A DNA stretch of 64,000 bases from Chitinophagales bacterium (lineage in GTDB: Bacteria; Bacteroidota; Bacteroidia; Chitinophagales; Saprospiraceae): positions 1-64,000 of the forward strand of contig JAAFJT010000004.1 in the NCBI GenBank assembly GCA_013298955.1, given 5' to 3'. Below the pieces are notes generated by a model. The model worked only from the letters and a program-made list of their open reading frames with translations, was not told the DNA's origin and did no database searches. Positions within the stretch are counted from its first letter, which is position 1. Every line of letters begins with the position of its first letter. Below, in pieces: positions 24,892 through 34,112 of the stretch. The position numbers were made by a program, and so were the translations under genes.

Positions 24892-27615
24892 ATGAAAAAA
24901 ACACTATTAAGTGTCCTTTTCCCTTGTTTAAGCGGGCTTGTACTCGCTCAAACGCCAACTAATTTGGAAAAATTGGCTTCTGTCGAAGGCATTACCGAGT
25001 ATCGACTCAAAAACAATGGGTTGAAAGTACTCCTTTTTCCAGATGCCTCGAAACCGACGATTACCGTTAACATCACGTATTTGGTCGGCAGCCGACATGA
25101 AGGTTATGGCGAGACGGGCATGGCGCACCTTTTGGAACATATGGTGTTTAAAGGCTCTGCGAAACATGTCAATCCTTCCAAAGAATTGAAGGATCATGGT
25201 TGTCAATTCAATGGTTCGACTTGGCTCGACCGTACCAATTATTACGAAACTTTTGCCGCAACCGATGAAAATTTGGAATGGGCATTGGATTTGGAGTCGG
25301 ATAGGATGATTACATCGCGGATTGCCAAAAAAGATTTGGATACGGAGTTTTCCGTTGTGCGCAATGAATTTGAATCAGGCGAAAATAGTCCGACCAGTAT
25401 TTTGATGGAACGGGTGCTTTCGGCTGCTTTTCTTTGGCACAATTACGGAAAATCGACGATTGGGAATCGGTCAGATATTGAAAATGTGCCGATTGAAAAT
25501 TTACAAGCGTTTTACCGAAAATTCTATCAACCTGATAATGCCGTTTTAATCGTCACGGGCAAATTTGAAGGCGATAAAACGTTGAAAATGATTGACAAAT
25601 ACTTTACGCCGATTGCTAAACCGTCTCGCACGTTGCCTCAAAGTTGGACGGTGGAACCGACGCAAGATGGCGAAAGAAATGTGATTTTGCGGCGCACGGG
25701 CGATGTGCAAGTCGTGTCTTGCGGCTATCATGTGCCTGCGAGTTCGCATCCCGATTACGCTTCCGTGCAACTTTTGGTGGAAGTGATGACCAATCGACCT
25801 TCTGGGCGGTTGCATCAGGCGTTGGTCGCGAGCAACAAAGCGGCTTCTCAGTGGGGTTTTTCCTTCTGGACGAAAGAACCGGGATTTGCGTATTTCAATG
25901 TGGATGTGCGCAAAGAGCAAAATTTGGATTCTGCCAAACTCCTTTTGCTGAAAACATTTGATGATTTATCAAAAACACCCATCACCGAAGCCGAATTGAA
26001 GCGTTCTAAAACGATTTCCTTGAAACAAGTCGATGAAATGTTCCGCAATTCGGAAACGACTGGGACGATTATTAGCGAATTTATCGGTATGGGCGATTGG
26101 CGATTGTTCTTCATTTTGCGCGATGCGATGGAAAATGTGACGGTTGCCGACATCAATCGGGTTGCGAATGCGTATTTCAAACCTTCTAATCGGACGGTTG
26201 GTTTATTCCTGCCAGATGCCAAACCCGACCGCGCTGAAATGCCTGCGGTGCCAGATATTGCTGCCTTAGTTTCGGGTTACAAAGGAAAAGCAGCGATTGC
26301 CGAAGGAGAAGTTTTTGAATCAAGTCCGCAAAATATCGAAAAACGCACCAAAAAAGGACAAATTGGCGAATTAAAAACGGCTTTTTTGACCAAAACCACT
26401 CGCGGCAATACTGTAAATGCCGTGTTGAATGTTCGTTATGGCGATTTGAAAACGCTCGAAGGCAAACGCATGACTTCCTACATGGCGGGACGGATGTTGA
26501 TGAAAGGGACGAAAACGTTGTCGCAACAACAAATTAAAGATAAATTGGATGAGTTGAAAGCGACGGTGCGCATCAACGGCAGCAAAGACCAAACGACGGT
26601 GAATGTGGAAACCGTCCGCGATAACTTGCCCGAAGTGATGAAAATTATTACGGACGTTTTGATGAATCCGTCTTTTCCAGAAAAGGAATTTGAAGAAATT
26701 CGGCAAGAAGAATTGGCAGGTACGGAACAGCAGTTGGCAGACCCGCAAGCATTGGCTTTCAATACGTTAGACCGTCATTTGAATCCACAACAAAAGGGCG
26801 ATATTCGTTATGTGATGACTCCGCAAGAAGAAATTGACGCTTTGAAAACCGTGAAATTGGCGGATGCTCGACAATTTCATAAAGATTTTTATGGCACGAG
26901 TGCGGCTACTTTGACGATTGTGGGCGATTTTGACGCGCCTGCGGTGGAAAAAGTATTGCAAGACGGATTGGGCAAATTTAAAAGTCCGAAAGCACATCAG
27001 CGTTTGCCGAATGATTTTAAAGAAATTCCAGTTAAAAATGAGTCAATTAAGACTCCTGACAAGGCAAATGCGATGTTTGTGGCAGGGATGAATGTCAAAA
27101 TGGACGAAAACGACCCCGATTATGCGATGATGGTGGTGGGTAATTACATTTTGGGCGGCGGCGGATTGAGCAGTCGCTTGGCAGACCGCATTCGGCAGAA
27201 AGAAGGTTTGAGTTATGGGGTTGGCTCGTATTTGCAAGTGGATCCGATTGTGAAAGCGGGCGTTTTTGGGGCATACGCGATTTACGCGCCCGAAAATGTG
27301 GAAAAATTGGAAATCGCCTTCAAAGAAGAAGTCGAAAAAGTATTGACAACGGGGATTACGGAGAAAGAATTGACCGATGCCAAAAAATCTATGTTGCAAG
27401 CGCGGATGATTGGGCGTTCCGATGACCAACAATTAGTTGGCAGATTGGACAAATACTTGTATTATAATCGGACAATGGACTGGGATGCGAAATTTGAATC
27501 GGCAGTTACTGGTTTGACAGTGGATGCTGTCAACAAAGCGTTGAAAAAACATATTGATTTGAAAAAAATAAGTATCATCAAAGCGGGCGATTTTGGTAAA
27601 GTCAAAAAACCATAA
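24892..27615 (+). CDS. Secreted M16 family metallopeptidase (two fused halves)
   Basis: The 907-residue protein has a signal peptide cleaved near 'VLA-Q' (residue ~20). The first M16 domain carries the inverted zinc motif 'HLLEH' at H79-H83, with the distal glutamate in 'EFSVVRNEFESG' near residue 155. The second half (~490-900) repeats the fold, including 'GGGGLSSRLADRIRQKEGLSYGVGSY', but lacks an HxxEH, as in pitrilysin-like fused enzymes where the C-terminal half is inactive. Such enzymes degrade short peptides in a closed chamber. It probably acts in the periplasm. A terminator follows at 27657-27688. Confidence 0.9.
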   Translation: MKKTLLSVLFPCLSGLVLAQTPTNLEKLASVEGITEYRLKNNGLKVLLFPDASKPTITVNITYLVGSRHEGYGETGMAHLLEHMVFKGSAKHVNPSKELKDHGCQFNGSTWLDRTNYYETFAATDENLEWALDLESDRMITSRIAKKDLDTEFSVVRNEFESGENSPTSILMERVLSAAFLWHNYGKSTIGNRSDIENVPIENLQAFYRKFYQPDNAVLIVTGKFEGDKTLKMIDKYFTPIAKPSRTLPQSWTVEPTQDGERNVILRRTGDVQVVSCGYHVPASSHPDYASVQLLVEVMTNRPSGRLHQALVASNKAASQWGFSFWTKEPGFAYFNVDVRKEQNLDSAKLLLLKTFDDLSKTPITEAELKRSKTISLKQVDEMFRNSETTGTIISEFIGMGDWRLFFILRDAMENVTVADINRVANAYFKPSNRTVGLFLPDAKPDRAEMPAVPDIAALVSGYKGKAAIAEGEVFESSPQNIEKRTKKGQIGELKTAFLTKTTRGNTVNAVLNVRYGDLKTLEGKRMTSYMAGRMLMKGTKTLSQQQIKDKLDELKATVRINGSKDQTTVNVETVRDNLPEVMKIITDVLMNPSFPEKEFEEIRQEELAGTEQQLADPQALAFNTLDRHLNPQQKGDIRYVMTPQEEIDALKTVKLADARQFHKDFYGTSAATLTIVGDFDAPAVEKVLQDGLGKFKSPKAHQRLPNDFKEIPVKNESIKTPDKANAMFVAGMNVKMDENDPDYAMMVVGNYILGGGGLSSRLADRIRQKEGLSYGVGSYLQVDPIVKAGVFGAYAIYAPENVEKLEIAFKEEVEKVLTTGITEKELTDAKKSMLQARMIGRSDDQQLVGRLDKYLYYNRTMDWDAKFESAVTGLTVDAVNKALKKHIDLKKISIIKAGDFGKVKKP

Positions 27616-27656
27616 TTGCTTTGTATTTGAATTGAAAATAGACGAGATGAGTGGAA

Positions 27657-27688
27657 AAAGTGCGGCAGGTTACAACTTGCCGCACTTT
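27657..27688. terminator. Bidirectional terminator between M16 peptidase and HTTM gene
   Basis: Arms AAAGTGCGGCAGGT (27657-27670) and ACTTGCCGCACTTT (27675-27688) form a 14-base stem with one G-T pair and a 4-base loop, flanked by A-rich sequence on the left. It separates convergent genes. Confidence 0.75.
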
Positions 27689-27748
27689 GTGATTGAAATT
27701 CGGTTGGAATTAAAAATAGATGGTTGGAAAAAAGCGCGCTAAGTTTTT

Positions 27749-28663
27749 TTACAACTTCAATGAAGCGCGTCCTGTTACGAGCCTTTTGGGAATCGACCAA
27801 GCGATTGAAATGGGTGCATAAGCGCATAGATTCCAAATCATCATAATCGCTGCAAAAAACCATAAACCCATAAAAATGGCAATCCCCAAATGCAGGGTAA
27901 TGATAGAACAAAGCCAAAAACGCCGTGTTTTTTCAAAATTAATGCCGATTGGATAAAAAAATTCAATAAAAAGCGTGAATAAACAAAAAAATTGCGCCAG
28001 CCAAGGCACTTCTGCTAAAAAACTACAATCAAATACTGCAAAATCGCGGGACATCACACTCCGCCATAAGGCTTCACCATTCCACCAAGTCGTCCCTAAG
28101 GCTTTGCCAAAACCCGAAAAAAAATAAATACAACCCAAATGCACTCGCAACCAAAACAGGTAAAAAAAATAATCTTTCTGATTGCTATTTTGATTCAAAA
28201 TCGCATCCACCGAGAAGGTCGAACCAACTGGAAATATTAAGCAATAAAAAAAACTCGAACATATAAAATAATCAAAACCATAGCAATACGCATAACTGGT
28301 TCCTATAAAAAAGATTTGTAAAAAAAGGCATAGCAGGGCAGTGAAGCGGGTGCAAAAACCAATCATTAATAAAAAACAACCTATTAAAAAAATATAATAA
28401 ATATTTTCAATAAACCTAATTTCTTGATTATCAACAATATGCAACCAGTTTTGTATCCATGATAAACGCGGCTGATAAGTAGGTAGAATCCTTTCTGTAA
28501 CCTCAGGTTGAAGGTAACCATATTTGCCAAAAATATCAAGTATATCACTGCGCAAGCAGATGTATTGTATCATAGCCGTCAATGCAATACTGATTCTGAA
28601 AAATGCTAAATAAGTGATACGCATTGGCTCAAAAAGGCAATTAAAGCATTTTTTTAAATTCAT
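27749..28663 (-). CDS. HTTM-domain membrane protein, SdpB-like
   Basis: The 304-residue protein has about eight hydrophobic segments. The core has HTTM (horizontally transferred transmembrane) features: an amphipathic 'RITYLAFFRISIALTAMIQY' start, 'LRVHLGCIYFFSGFGKALG' followed by 'TWWNGEALW' near residue 185, and 'HLGIAIFMGLWFFAAIM' near residue 262. HTTM is related to the vitamin K carboxylase membrane domain and is found in SdpB, which with SdpA matures the SdpC antimicrobial peptide in Bacillus. The gene overlaps the upstream 188-residue gene by 23 bases, implying translational coupling. The operon is described in the findings. Exact substrate is unknown. Confidence 0.75.
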   Translation of the reverse strand: MNLKKCFNCLFEPMRITYLAFFRISIALTAMIQYICLRSDILDIFGKYGYLQPEVTERILPTYQPRLSWIQNWLHIVDNQEIRFIENIYYIFLIGCFLLMIGFCTRFTALLCLFLQIFFIGTSYAYCYGFDYFICSSFFYCLIFPVGSTFSVDAILNQNSNQKDYFFYLFWLRVHLGCIYFFSGFGKALGTTWWNGEALWRSVMSRDFAVFDCSFLAEVPWLAQFFCLFTLFIEFFYPIGINFEKTRRFWLCSIITLHLGIAIFMGLWFFAAIMMIWNLCAYAPISIAWSIPKRLVTGRASLKL

Positions 28664-29207
28664 ATCTATTATTTTCTTTTAAGATTGGCAATTTTCCCTT
28701 TCTAAAATCTCCCATACAAGGTAAATCATAGTATGGGGATAAAATATTGATTTTGATTGAATTAGGATATTTTTCAAAAAGACGGGCAGCAATTGATTGG
28801 GCAAAAAGCACCCCTAAAGAGTCGGCATCTTCACCTGTTTTTATCCGCATCATAAAATGATGCGCCGTCTTCAATTTATTAGACATTTCTTGCGAATGAG
28901 CTTCCAAATAGTTCGTTGATAAGGGTTCGTTTATACCTTCTTTTTGAATCAAAAGCCGACTCCCTGCCAAAGGGTCAGGTGAAAAAAAACAGTAACTTGT
29001 CACACCACTACAAATTACATAACTATCTAATAGAATTAAAAAATTTTGAGGTAGTAACTGAAACCGATTTTTGAAAAAAGAGGCAGCCTGTTGAGGAAAT
29101 TTGAAAACAATTTGCTTTTCATTAAAAACACTTATAATATTGATATTTGTATATAATATTGAAATTACATGTAAACCTAAAAATGAGAGCAAAAAGTATT
29201 TTTTCAT
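28641..29207 (-). CDS. Single-pass membrane protein, SdpA-like partner of the HTTM protein
   Basis: The 188-residue product has one N-terminal hydrophobic segment (residues 3-20) and a soluble remainder facing the periplasm or outer face. 'YCFFSPDPLAGSRLLIQ' near residue 72 resembles the (W/Y)xFF(S/T)xxP motif of SdpA-type and other HTTM-partner proteins. Size, single anchor, order and a 23-base overlap with the SdpB-like gene match the sdpA-sdpB arrangement. Overall similarity to B. subtilis SdpA cannot be confirmed by eye. A hairpin with a T run lies between this gene and the upstream peptide gene. Confidence 0.6.
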   Translation of the reverse strand: MKKYFLLSFLGLHVISILYTNINIISVFNEKQIVFKFPQQAASFFKNRFQLLPQNFLILLDSYVICSGVTSYCFFSPDPLAGSRLLIQKEGINEPLSTNYLEAHSQEMSNKLKTAHHFMMRIKTGEDADSLGVLFAQSIAARLFEKYPNSIKINILSPYYDLPCMGDFRKGKLPILKENNRYEFKKML

Positions 29208-29239
29208 AGCTAAAATCCTTTAAAATGAAATAAAAAACG

Positions 29240-29274
29240 GTTTGGCAATTTCTAATTCAAAGGAATTGCCAAAC
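29240..29274 (-). terminator. Intercistronic attenuator-like terminator after the peptide gene
   Basis: On the minus strand GTTTGGCAATT (29274-29264) pairs perfectly with AATTGCCAAAC (29250-29240), with a 13-base loop, and is followed by CGTTTTTTATTTC. This is a rho-independent terminator sitting between the peptide gene and the two membrane-protein genes, which would make the peptide message more abundant than the rest of the operon. Confidence 0.75.
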
Positions 29275-29309
29275 AGATAACAGGGAAAATGGGTTCAAGC
29301 CAACACAGA

Positions 29310-29576
29310 CTAATGAGTCCGTGCTACATTTGGAACTGCTTTTATCTCTACTTTTTTTGCATCCGCAGGTTTCCACCAGATGAGAATACCACCGCTGACA
29401 TTACCACCATTTTTGCCTTTGATAGTAGATGTTGGACTTACTTTCTCTACATTCGCCTTTCCATAAGTGGCGATTGGGGCAGTTTGCTCCATTGTGATTG
29501 CTTTTGCTTCTGTTTGTGCATTGGCTGCAACGGTTGCGCTGACGAATGAAAGCGCGATAATCATTTGTTTTAACAT
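29310..29576 (-). CDS. Small secreted peptide precursor (candidate SDP-like peptide)
   Basis: The 88-residue product has a clear signal peptide with cleavage predicted at A20-Q21 ('TVAANA-Q'). The mature part is rich in Ala, Lys, Thr and Val and has no cysteine. A glycine-rich stretch (residues 54-63) leads to the hydrophobic 'GGILIWWKP' (62-70) and a charged tail. It matches no family I know. Position as first gene of a unit with SdpA-like and SdpB-like genes, a strong terminator right behind it and a ~200-base leader suggest a peptide precursor made in excess. SdpC toxins of Bacillus contain a disulfide, absent here, so this would be a different peptide class. Confidence 0.65.
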   Translation of the reverse strand: MLKQMIIALSFVSATVAANAQTEAKAITMEQTAPIATYGKANVEKVSPTSTIKGKNGGNVSGGILIWWKPADAKKVEIKAVPNVARTH

Positions 29577-29784
29577 GGTTAATTAGAATTTAATAAGCTA
29601 AAGAAAAAATGAATATTGCCTACTCTATCCCGCTTTTCGGCTTCCGCGCTCACTCGTTTGTGCATAACAAGGGCTATACAAGGTCGTGTGATTTCCACCT
29701 TATTTCTTAACTATTTGATATTGAATGGATTATGATTTTCATTTGGTTTTTAAGAGCAACTATATTTCTTCGTAATTGATGATA

Positions 29785-29792
29785 CAAAGGTA
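29785..29792 (-). promoter_or_regulatory. -7 promoter box of the peptide operon
   Basis: Minus-strand TACCTTTG fits TAnnTTTG. The predicted start near 29779 leaves an untranslated leader of about 200 bases before the peptide ATG at 29576, long enough to hold a regulatory structure. No clear hairpin was recognised in the leader. Confidence 0.55.
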
Positions 29793-29944
29793 GGATGCTT
29801 TGCCATGCTGCGCACTACCCATTGTGTGTAGTTAAAAATTTTTATTTTTTATTTTCCAACCGCTTTTAGGTTCAAAATCAATTTAAAAAATTGATAATCA
29901 ATTATTTATGTAACAACTACCTTTGGGTAGGCGTTATTAAAAAA

Positions 29945-29996
29945 AATTTGAAATAGGATGTTTATGATTTCAAGGATTCCCAAAGCGGAAATTATG
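29945..29996. repeat. Truncated copy of the AAATAGGATG palindromic family
   Basis: AATTTGAAATAGGATGTTTA then TGATTTCAAGGATT and CCAAAGCGGAAATT match the outer parts of the 150-bp palindrome at 57821-57970 with the centre deleted. It abuts the ammonia-lyase remnant at 30041. No gene was seen in 29793-29944. Confidence 0.6.
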
Positions 29997-30040
29997 GGCA
30001 ACTTGCCGCACTTGCCGCACATGCTGCTGAATACTGGATT

Positions 30041-30297
30041 TCAAGAGGTAGTCGGAAGCGACACTTTATCACCCATCCCAATCGCAGGAGACATCACTAA
30101 TTTTTTTTGCCATTGAATTAAATCATTTTTGAAATTTCCATGTCACATAATGAGCCAAAGCCCGTATTAATTTCGTAAATGGGATGACGTGCTTTTTGCA
30201 AAAGTTCGTCTAAAAAAAATCGAAATTGTAAAACCGTTTGCATTGCCTGTGGGGATAAAACTCACGTAAAACCTTGATTTACAATTTTTTGAATTTA
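30041..30297 (-). pseudogene. Decayed N-terminal fragment of a histidine/aromatic ammonia-lyase
   Basis: Read on the minus strand from about 30297, the frames give 'IQKIVNQGFT', stop, 'VLSPQAMQTVLQ', then 'RFFLDELLQKARHPIYEINT' and 'GFGSLCDMEISKMI', stop. After a one-base shift comes 'IQWQKKLVMSPAIGMGDKV'. This is the N-terminal pattern of the HutH/PAL family, whose hallmark is the (I/V)YG(I/V)NTGFG motif followed by a (N)LLxSHxxGxG segment. At least one in-frame stop and one frameshift break it, and the ~500-residue remainder, including the Ala-Ser-Gly cofactor site, is missing. It is a relic, perhaps truncated by the neighbouring repeat. Confidence 0.75.
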
Positions 30298-30444
30298 TCA
30301 TATAATTAAAAAATTGCATTTGATAAAATAAATTCTTTGCATTGCCTTCCTTAAACTCGTGATTAAAATGTTGCAAAGATGGCGTACCGTTAGAATATTG
30401 TTAAATTTTTTGGCGCAAAAAAGTTTTAATTTAATAAAGATTAG

Positions 30445-30452
30445 TAGCTTTG
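30445..30452 (+). promoter_or_regulatory. Bacteroidota -7 promoter box
   Basis: TAGCTTTG fits TAnnTTTG, 33 bases upstream of the ATG at 30485. It lies inside a longer open frame that begins at 30359 and so argues for the shorter protein. Confidence 0.6.
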
Positions 30453-30484
30453 TGGCGCGTAATATTTATAAACAACAGTTTTAC

Positions 30485-32857
30485 ATGACATTTCTATATC
30501 AAAGGCTTGCAATATTGGGTATATTGTGGAGCGTTGCAACTGTCGCGTCCTGCGGACAAGCAGTTGTAGGCTTACCTAACAAGCATTTTACTGCTATAAA
30601 CTTTCAAACGCCTCTTTTTTTACAAACAAACAACCCTATAAATAAAGGTTGGACGGTCTTCAAGGATACATTAGGCGCGTTTTCTATTGAGTTACCCAAT
30701 TATCCTACATGTAAATCGTTGAATAATAGTTTTTTATCCCCTTATGAGTATGATGTCATTGGGCTAAAAATGCACTTATTTAAAAGTGTAGATGCCCAAG
30801 GCAATACCTATGTGATTCGGTATAATGACCTTCCCGCAGGGCGTTCGTTGTCGGATATGGATGCATTTTTCAAAGAAAATTTAAGTCAGCTATGGCAAAA
30901 TCATGAGCCTAAAATATTGAAAGTCAATAACCTAGATATGAATGGTTATGCTGGTCGGTACATTGTGTATGAGGTGCAGCATATGGAAATTCATGTGCGC
31001 TGTTGGTTGCGCGGCAATCGCGTCTATTTGCTGGTGTTGCAACCGCCTACCTTAGTCGCAAAAGGCGATAAAAAGATAGAAAGTGGCTTTACAAATGCAG
31101 AAAAGTGGTTTGATTCGTTCCAATTTGAGCCTTTTGCACCTACTACTTTTGTCACACAACCGTTGAAAAATGAAAAATATATGGTAGGTGTGCCTGTGGG
31201 AACATCCCCTATTCAGGTTTCAGAATCGGAGCATCCGGGCGATTATCCCGAAGTGCGCGAAACGACTTGGCGGGTGACAAGTCCGCAGTCGGGCGTTTCC
31301 TTTTCGATTGCGCAGATTCGGTTTTCGCCTTATTATGCACCTGAAAATGAAGATTCCTTGTGTTATCGTTTTTTGCGTTGGCGTTTCAATCGCATTCCCG
31401 AGCAAATGACGATTATTGATACCACGTTTCAAGGACAAAAAGCCAAATCATTGCGCTTCAAATTGGATAAACGGGGTACGATTTATCGAAACATTATGTT
31501 TAGAATTGGGAGTGAATGTTATGAATTATCAGCACATTTGCCTCATGAAATTTCCGAAGAAAGTTTTATTAAAACGTTTTGTGATAAGTTTAAATTCGTA
31601 AATCCGCCGCATGCTGATAATCTTCAACAATTTTATATGCCTAAAACAGATATTTTGTTGCAACATCTTTTAAGCAATAATGCCAATAGAATCCAAGCAC
31701 GAACGATTTTGCCAGAATATAATTTCAAAAAAGAAGATTTAAATAAATTATATTCGGTTGTTTTAGCCAATTACGATGATGATTCTTTACAAATGAATTC
31801 GACCCGCTATCTTTTGTTGGACAAAATATTGGCATTCCCTGCCTTAGAACAAGACGCAGAACGGGTAGATTGTCTAAAACAATTGTTTTATCGCGATACC
31901 ACTGCAACTCTTTTACAAGCGCGGATTCTAACAGATGTATTTGCTAAAACGCTTACCAATTATTCAAATTCATCTAAATTGTTTGAAACGCTGTTTTTTA
32001 ATTTAGCAAATCAGTGGAATGTATCGGCAGCAACAGGAGTCCATTTGGCAAATTCTATTTTAAATGATGCCCGTCTTGCGCAAAAAAAACATTTTGATAA
32101 AATGGCGCATTTATATCAACGCATGATGAAAGAATTATATGATAAAAAATCATTTAAATTACTTTTAAACCAATTTTCCATACAATTATTGGAAGGTGAA
32201 GCGGCTTGCACTCATTTAGTGGATGAGTATCACCCTCTTTTCGTAGCGCGTGCGCAAATCCTCTCGACGCAAGTGCAGCAACTTGAGTCCTTGCAAGAAG
32301 CCCTTTACTTAGTGCCTGTTTTGGGTAAATTGCGCAAAAATGAATTGATTATAAACCTTTTACGCAAAAATATTCATAGTAATAAGATTGCCTTAGCTGC
32401 TGAAACGGCACTTGCTTATATGCAACAAGGCGAAATATTGCCAGCAACCGTTTGGAAACGCCTTTTTGCTGACAAAAATGTGTGGTATCATATGTTGGTA
32501 CAGTTATCAGAAATGCGACAACTCAAAGCGATTCCGCAAGAATATCTATCGCATGCAGAAGTCGTTAAAGCGATTATTTATGGCAAAATGGCTTATGAAC
32601 TGGAAAATATGGTTCCATATCAAATTCAAATCATTGAAAAAAGAGAATTTACATATAATGATAAAAAATTATTTATTTTTGTATTTCGCGCTGTTATTTT
32701 TGATGCGGATTGGAATATGACTGAATTTTATGGTGTTTGTTCGCAACCTGCGATGGAAAAGCAATATTCTATTACGCCTGATATTTTTAAAATCGACGTT
32801 TTGCCCGAGCAAGAAAAGGATTGGAAATCCATGATTTGGAATATGCTGCATGAGTGA
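30485..32857 (+). CDS. Large lipoprotein of unknown function
   Basis: With the start at 30485 the 790-residue protein begins with a lipoprotein signal ending 'ATVASC' (Cys ~22). The first half holds two related-looking beta-rich segments, 'LGAFSIELPNYPTC' near residue 62 and 'NEKYMVGVPVGTSPIQVSE' near residue 230, each followed by a region ending in an 'FKFV'- or 'FQFEPF'-like strand; this hints at a duplicated domain. The second half (~400-790) is helical and repeat-like. No family is recognised. The stop codon lies inside a strong hairpin (32854-32924). It is probably an envelope protein. Confidence 0.7.
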   Translation: MTFLYQRLAILGILWSVATVASCGQAVVGLPNKHFTAINFQTPLFLQTNNPINKGWTVFKDTLGAFSIELPNYPTCKSLNNSFLSPYEYDVIGLKMHLFKSVDAQGNTYVIRYNDLPAGRSLSDMDAFFKENLSQLWQNHEPKILKVNNLDMNGYAGRYIVYEVQHMEIHVRCWLRGNRVYLLVLQPPTLVAKGDKKIESGFTNAEKWFDSFQFEPFAPTTFVTQPLKNEKYMVGVPVGTSPIQVSESEHPGDYPEVRETTWRVTSPQSGVSFSIAQIRFSPYYAPENEDSLCYRFLRWRFNRIPEQMTIIDTTFQGQKAKSLRFKLDKRGTIYRNIMFRIGSECYELSAHLPHEISEESFIKTFCDKFKFVNPPHADNLQQFYMPKTDILLQHLLSNNANRIQARTILPEYNFKKEDLNKLYSVVLANYDDDSLQMNSTRYLLLDKILAFPALEQDAERVDCLKQLFYRDTTATLLQARILTDVFAKTLTNYSNSSKLFETLFFNLANQWNVSAATGVHLANSILNDARLAQKKHFDKMAHLYQRMMKELYDKKSFKLLLNQFSIQLLEGEAACTHLVDEYHPLFVARAQILSTQVQQLESLQEALYLVPVLGKLRKNELIINLLRKNIHSNKIALAAETALAYMQQGEILPATVWKRLFADKNVWYHMLVQLSEMRQLKAIPQEYLSHAEVVKAIIYGKMAYELENMVPYQIQIIEKREFTYNDKKLFIFVFRAVIFDADWNMTEFYGVCSQPAMEKQYSITPDIFKIDVLPEQEKDWKSMIWNMLHE

Positions 32858-32924
32858 GGACTTTACGTAAGTGTTCGTAAAGTCCTTTGCGAGGACTTTA
32901 CGAACACTTACGTAAAGTCCTCAC
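32854..32924. terminator. Perfect 33-bp stem hairpin between convergent genes
   Basis: Arms 32854-32886 and 32892-32924 (GTGAGGACTTTACGTAAGTG onward and its complement) are perfectly complementary with a 5-base loop. The left arm overlaps the stop codon of the upstream gene and an A run follows at 32925. It also contains internal copies of ACTTTACG, so alternative folds are possible. Confidence 0.8.
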
Positions 32925-32931
32925 AAAAAAT

Positions 32932-33963
32932 TTACAAATGAGTAGAAAGCGTCAAATGATTCGATCCACCAGCTAAATGAAAATTTCCGCGTCCATAATC
33001 CAACCGAAATCGATTGATTTTCAAACCTACTCCGAAACTGAATCCACCATAACTCAATAAGTTCGGTACCATCATTTCTTTTCTCCGTTGATGATTATAA
33101 CCAAATCTTAATCTAAAATTTTCGCTTTTGCCCATTAATAATTCGGCATTGAAAATTAAATGACGGAAAAAATTATCTGTATTTTGCACCCAAGCCTGTG
33201 TGGTAGCGGGCGTTTCTCCCAGAATATTGGTTTCTGCCGCCGCTTTTGCTTCGTAACGCAGATTCCACTGTTGCAAATCATGTGCAATCAACGAAAAGCG
33301 AAACGGCGCACGCGACAATTTTTTAGAGATACCTATTTGAATATCAAGTGGTAATGAATTTTTAATATCGTTATAAGAACTCAATTGCACACCCAAATTT
33401 CGGGCTACCACTGTGAAACCAAATCGACTTGTCGCATCATAATACGCACCCGCCAAATCCGTTGCCAAACCCGTCGATTGATACGTTTCCAATTGAGAAC
33501 GGATGTATTTGACATTCATGCCAATCGAAAAGCGTTCATTAATTTGGTGTCCCGCGCCGATATTGAAGGCAGTTTCGGCTGCCGAAAATGATTCGGTTGC
33601 ATTTCCAAACGGGTCATTCCCTTGCATGATACCATAATTTAGGTATTGAACGCCGCTTAAAAAGGTGGTTTTCCATTTGGAAACGTGCCAAACGGCTCCT
33701 GCAAAACCACTTTGAACGCCGCCCAAGAGAAATTCATGGCTGAAACTGATATTTCGGTGCATGCTATCGTTCAACATCGCAGGATTGCGGAAACCCAAAG
33801 CAGGGTCATTATCGCGCACCGCAATCACTTCGCCCCCAAGCGCGGTGATGCGTGCCGATACCGAATGATTCAAAAATGGAAAAGCGACACGCCCGCCCAC
33901 TTGCGCCGCCCCCATGACCGTACTCAAACAAAGTAAAAAACAGAACTGATTGCGTATCAACAT
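32932..33963 (-). CDS. porQ: Type IX secretion system protein PorQ
   Basis: The 343-residue protein has a signal peptide (cleavage near 'GAAQ', residue ~20) and the beta-barrel pattern of PorQ: 'PFLNHSVSARITALGGEVIA' near residue 30, 'RDNDPALGFRNPAML' near residue 50, 'SFSHEFLLGG' near residue 73 and 'RLDYGRGNFHLAGGSNHL' near the C-terminus. In Porphyromonas PorQ works with PorV, PorU and PorZ in the outer-membrane attachment complex that cleaves sorting domains and links cargo to lipopolysaccharide. It fits the sorting domains found on both DUF1501 proteins in this window. Other T9SS genes are not in the window. Confidence 0.88.
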   Translation of the reverse strand: MLIRNQFCFLLCLSTVMGAAQVGGRVAFPFLNHSVSARITALGGEVIAVRDNDPALGFRNPAMLNDSMHRNISFSHEFLLGGVQSGFAGAVWHVSKWKTTFLSGVQYLNYGIMQGNDPFGNATESFSAAETAFNIGAGHQINERFSIGMNVKYIRSQLETYQSTGLATDLAGAYYDATSRFGFTVVARNLGVQLSSYNDIKNSLPLDIQIGISKKLSRAPFRFSLIAHDLQQWNLRYEAKAAAETNILGETPATTQAWVQNTDNFFRHLIFNAELLMGKSENFRLRFGYNHQRRKEMMVPNLLSYGGFSFGVGLKINRFRLDYGRGNFHLAGGSNHLTLSTHL

Positions 33964-34112
33964 TTTGTTTTGATTTTTTATCCATTAAAACGGACGCAAT
34001 ATAAGAAATATTATCTTTTACAGGAAACATATCGAATCGGCGGTGCAGGTTGCGCCACTATCCATTGAGTTTGGATTATAATTAAAACAAATAGTTTGTT
34101 TTTTAGTTTGAA

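Noticed and set aside
30167-30376. A 69-codon minus-strand frame.
   Set aside because: It runs across the ammonia-lyase relic in a different frame and is explained by that relic.
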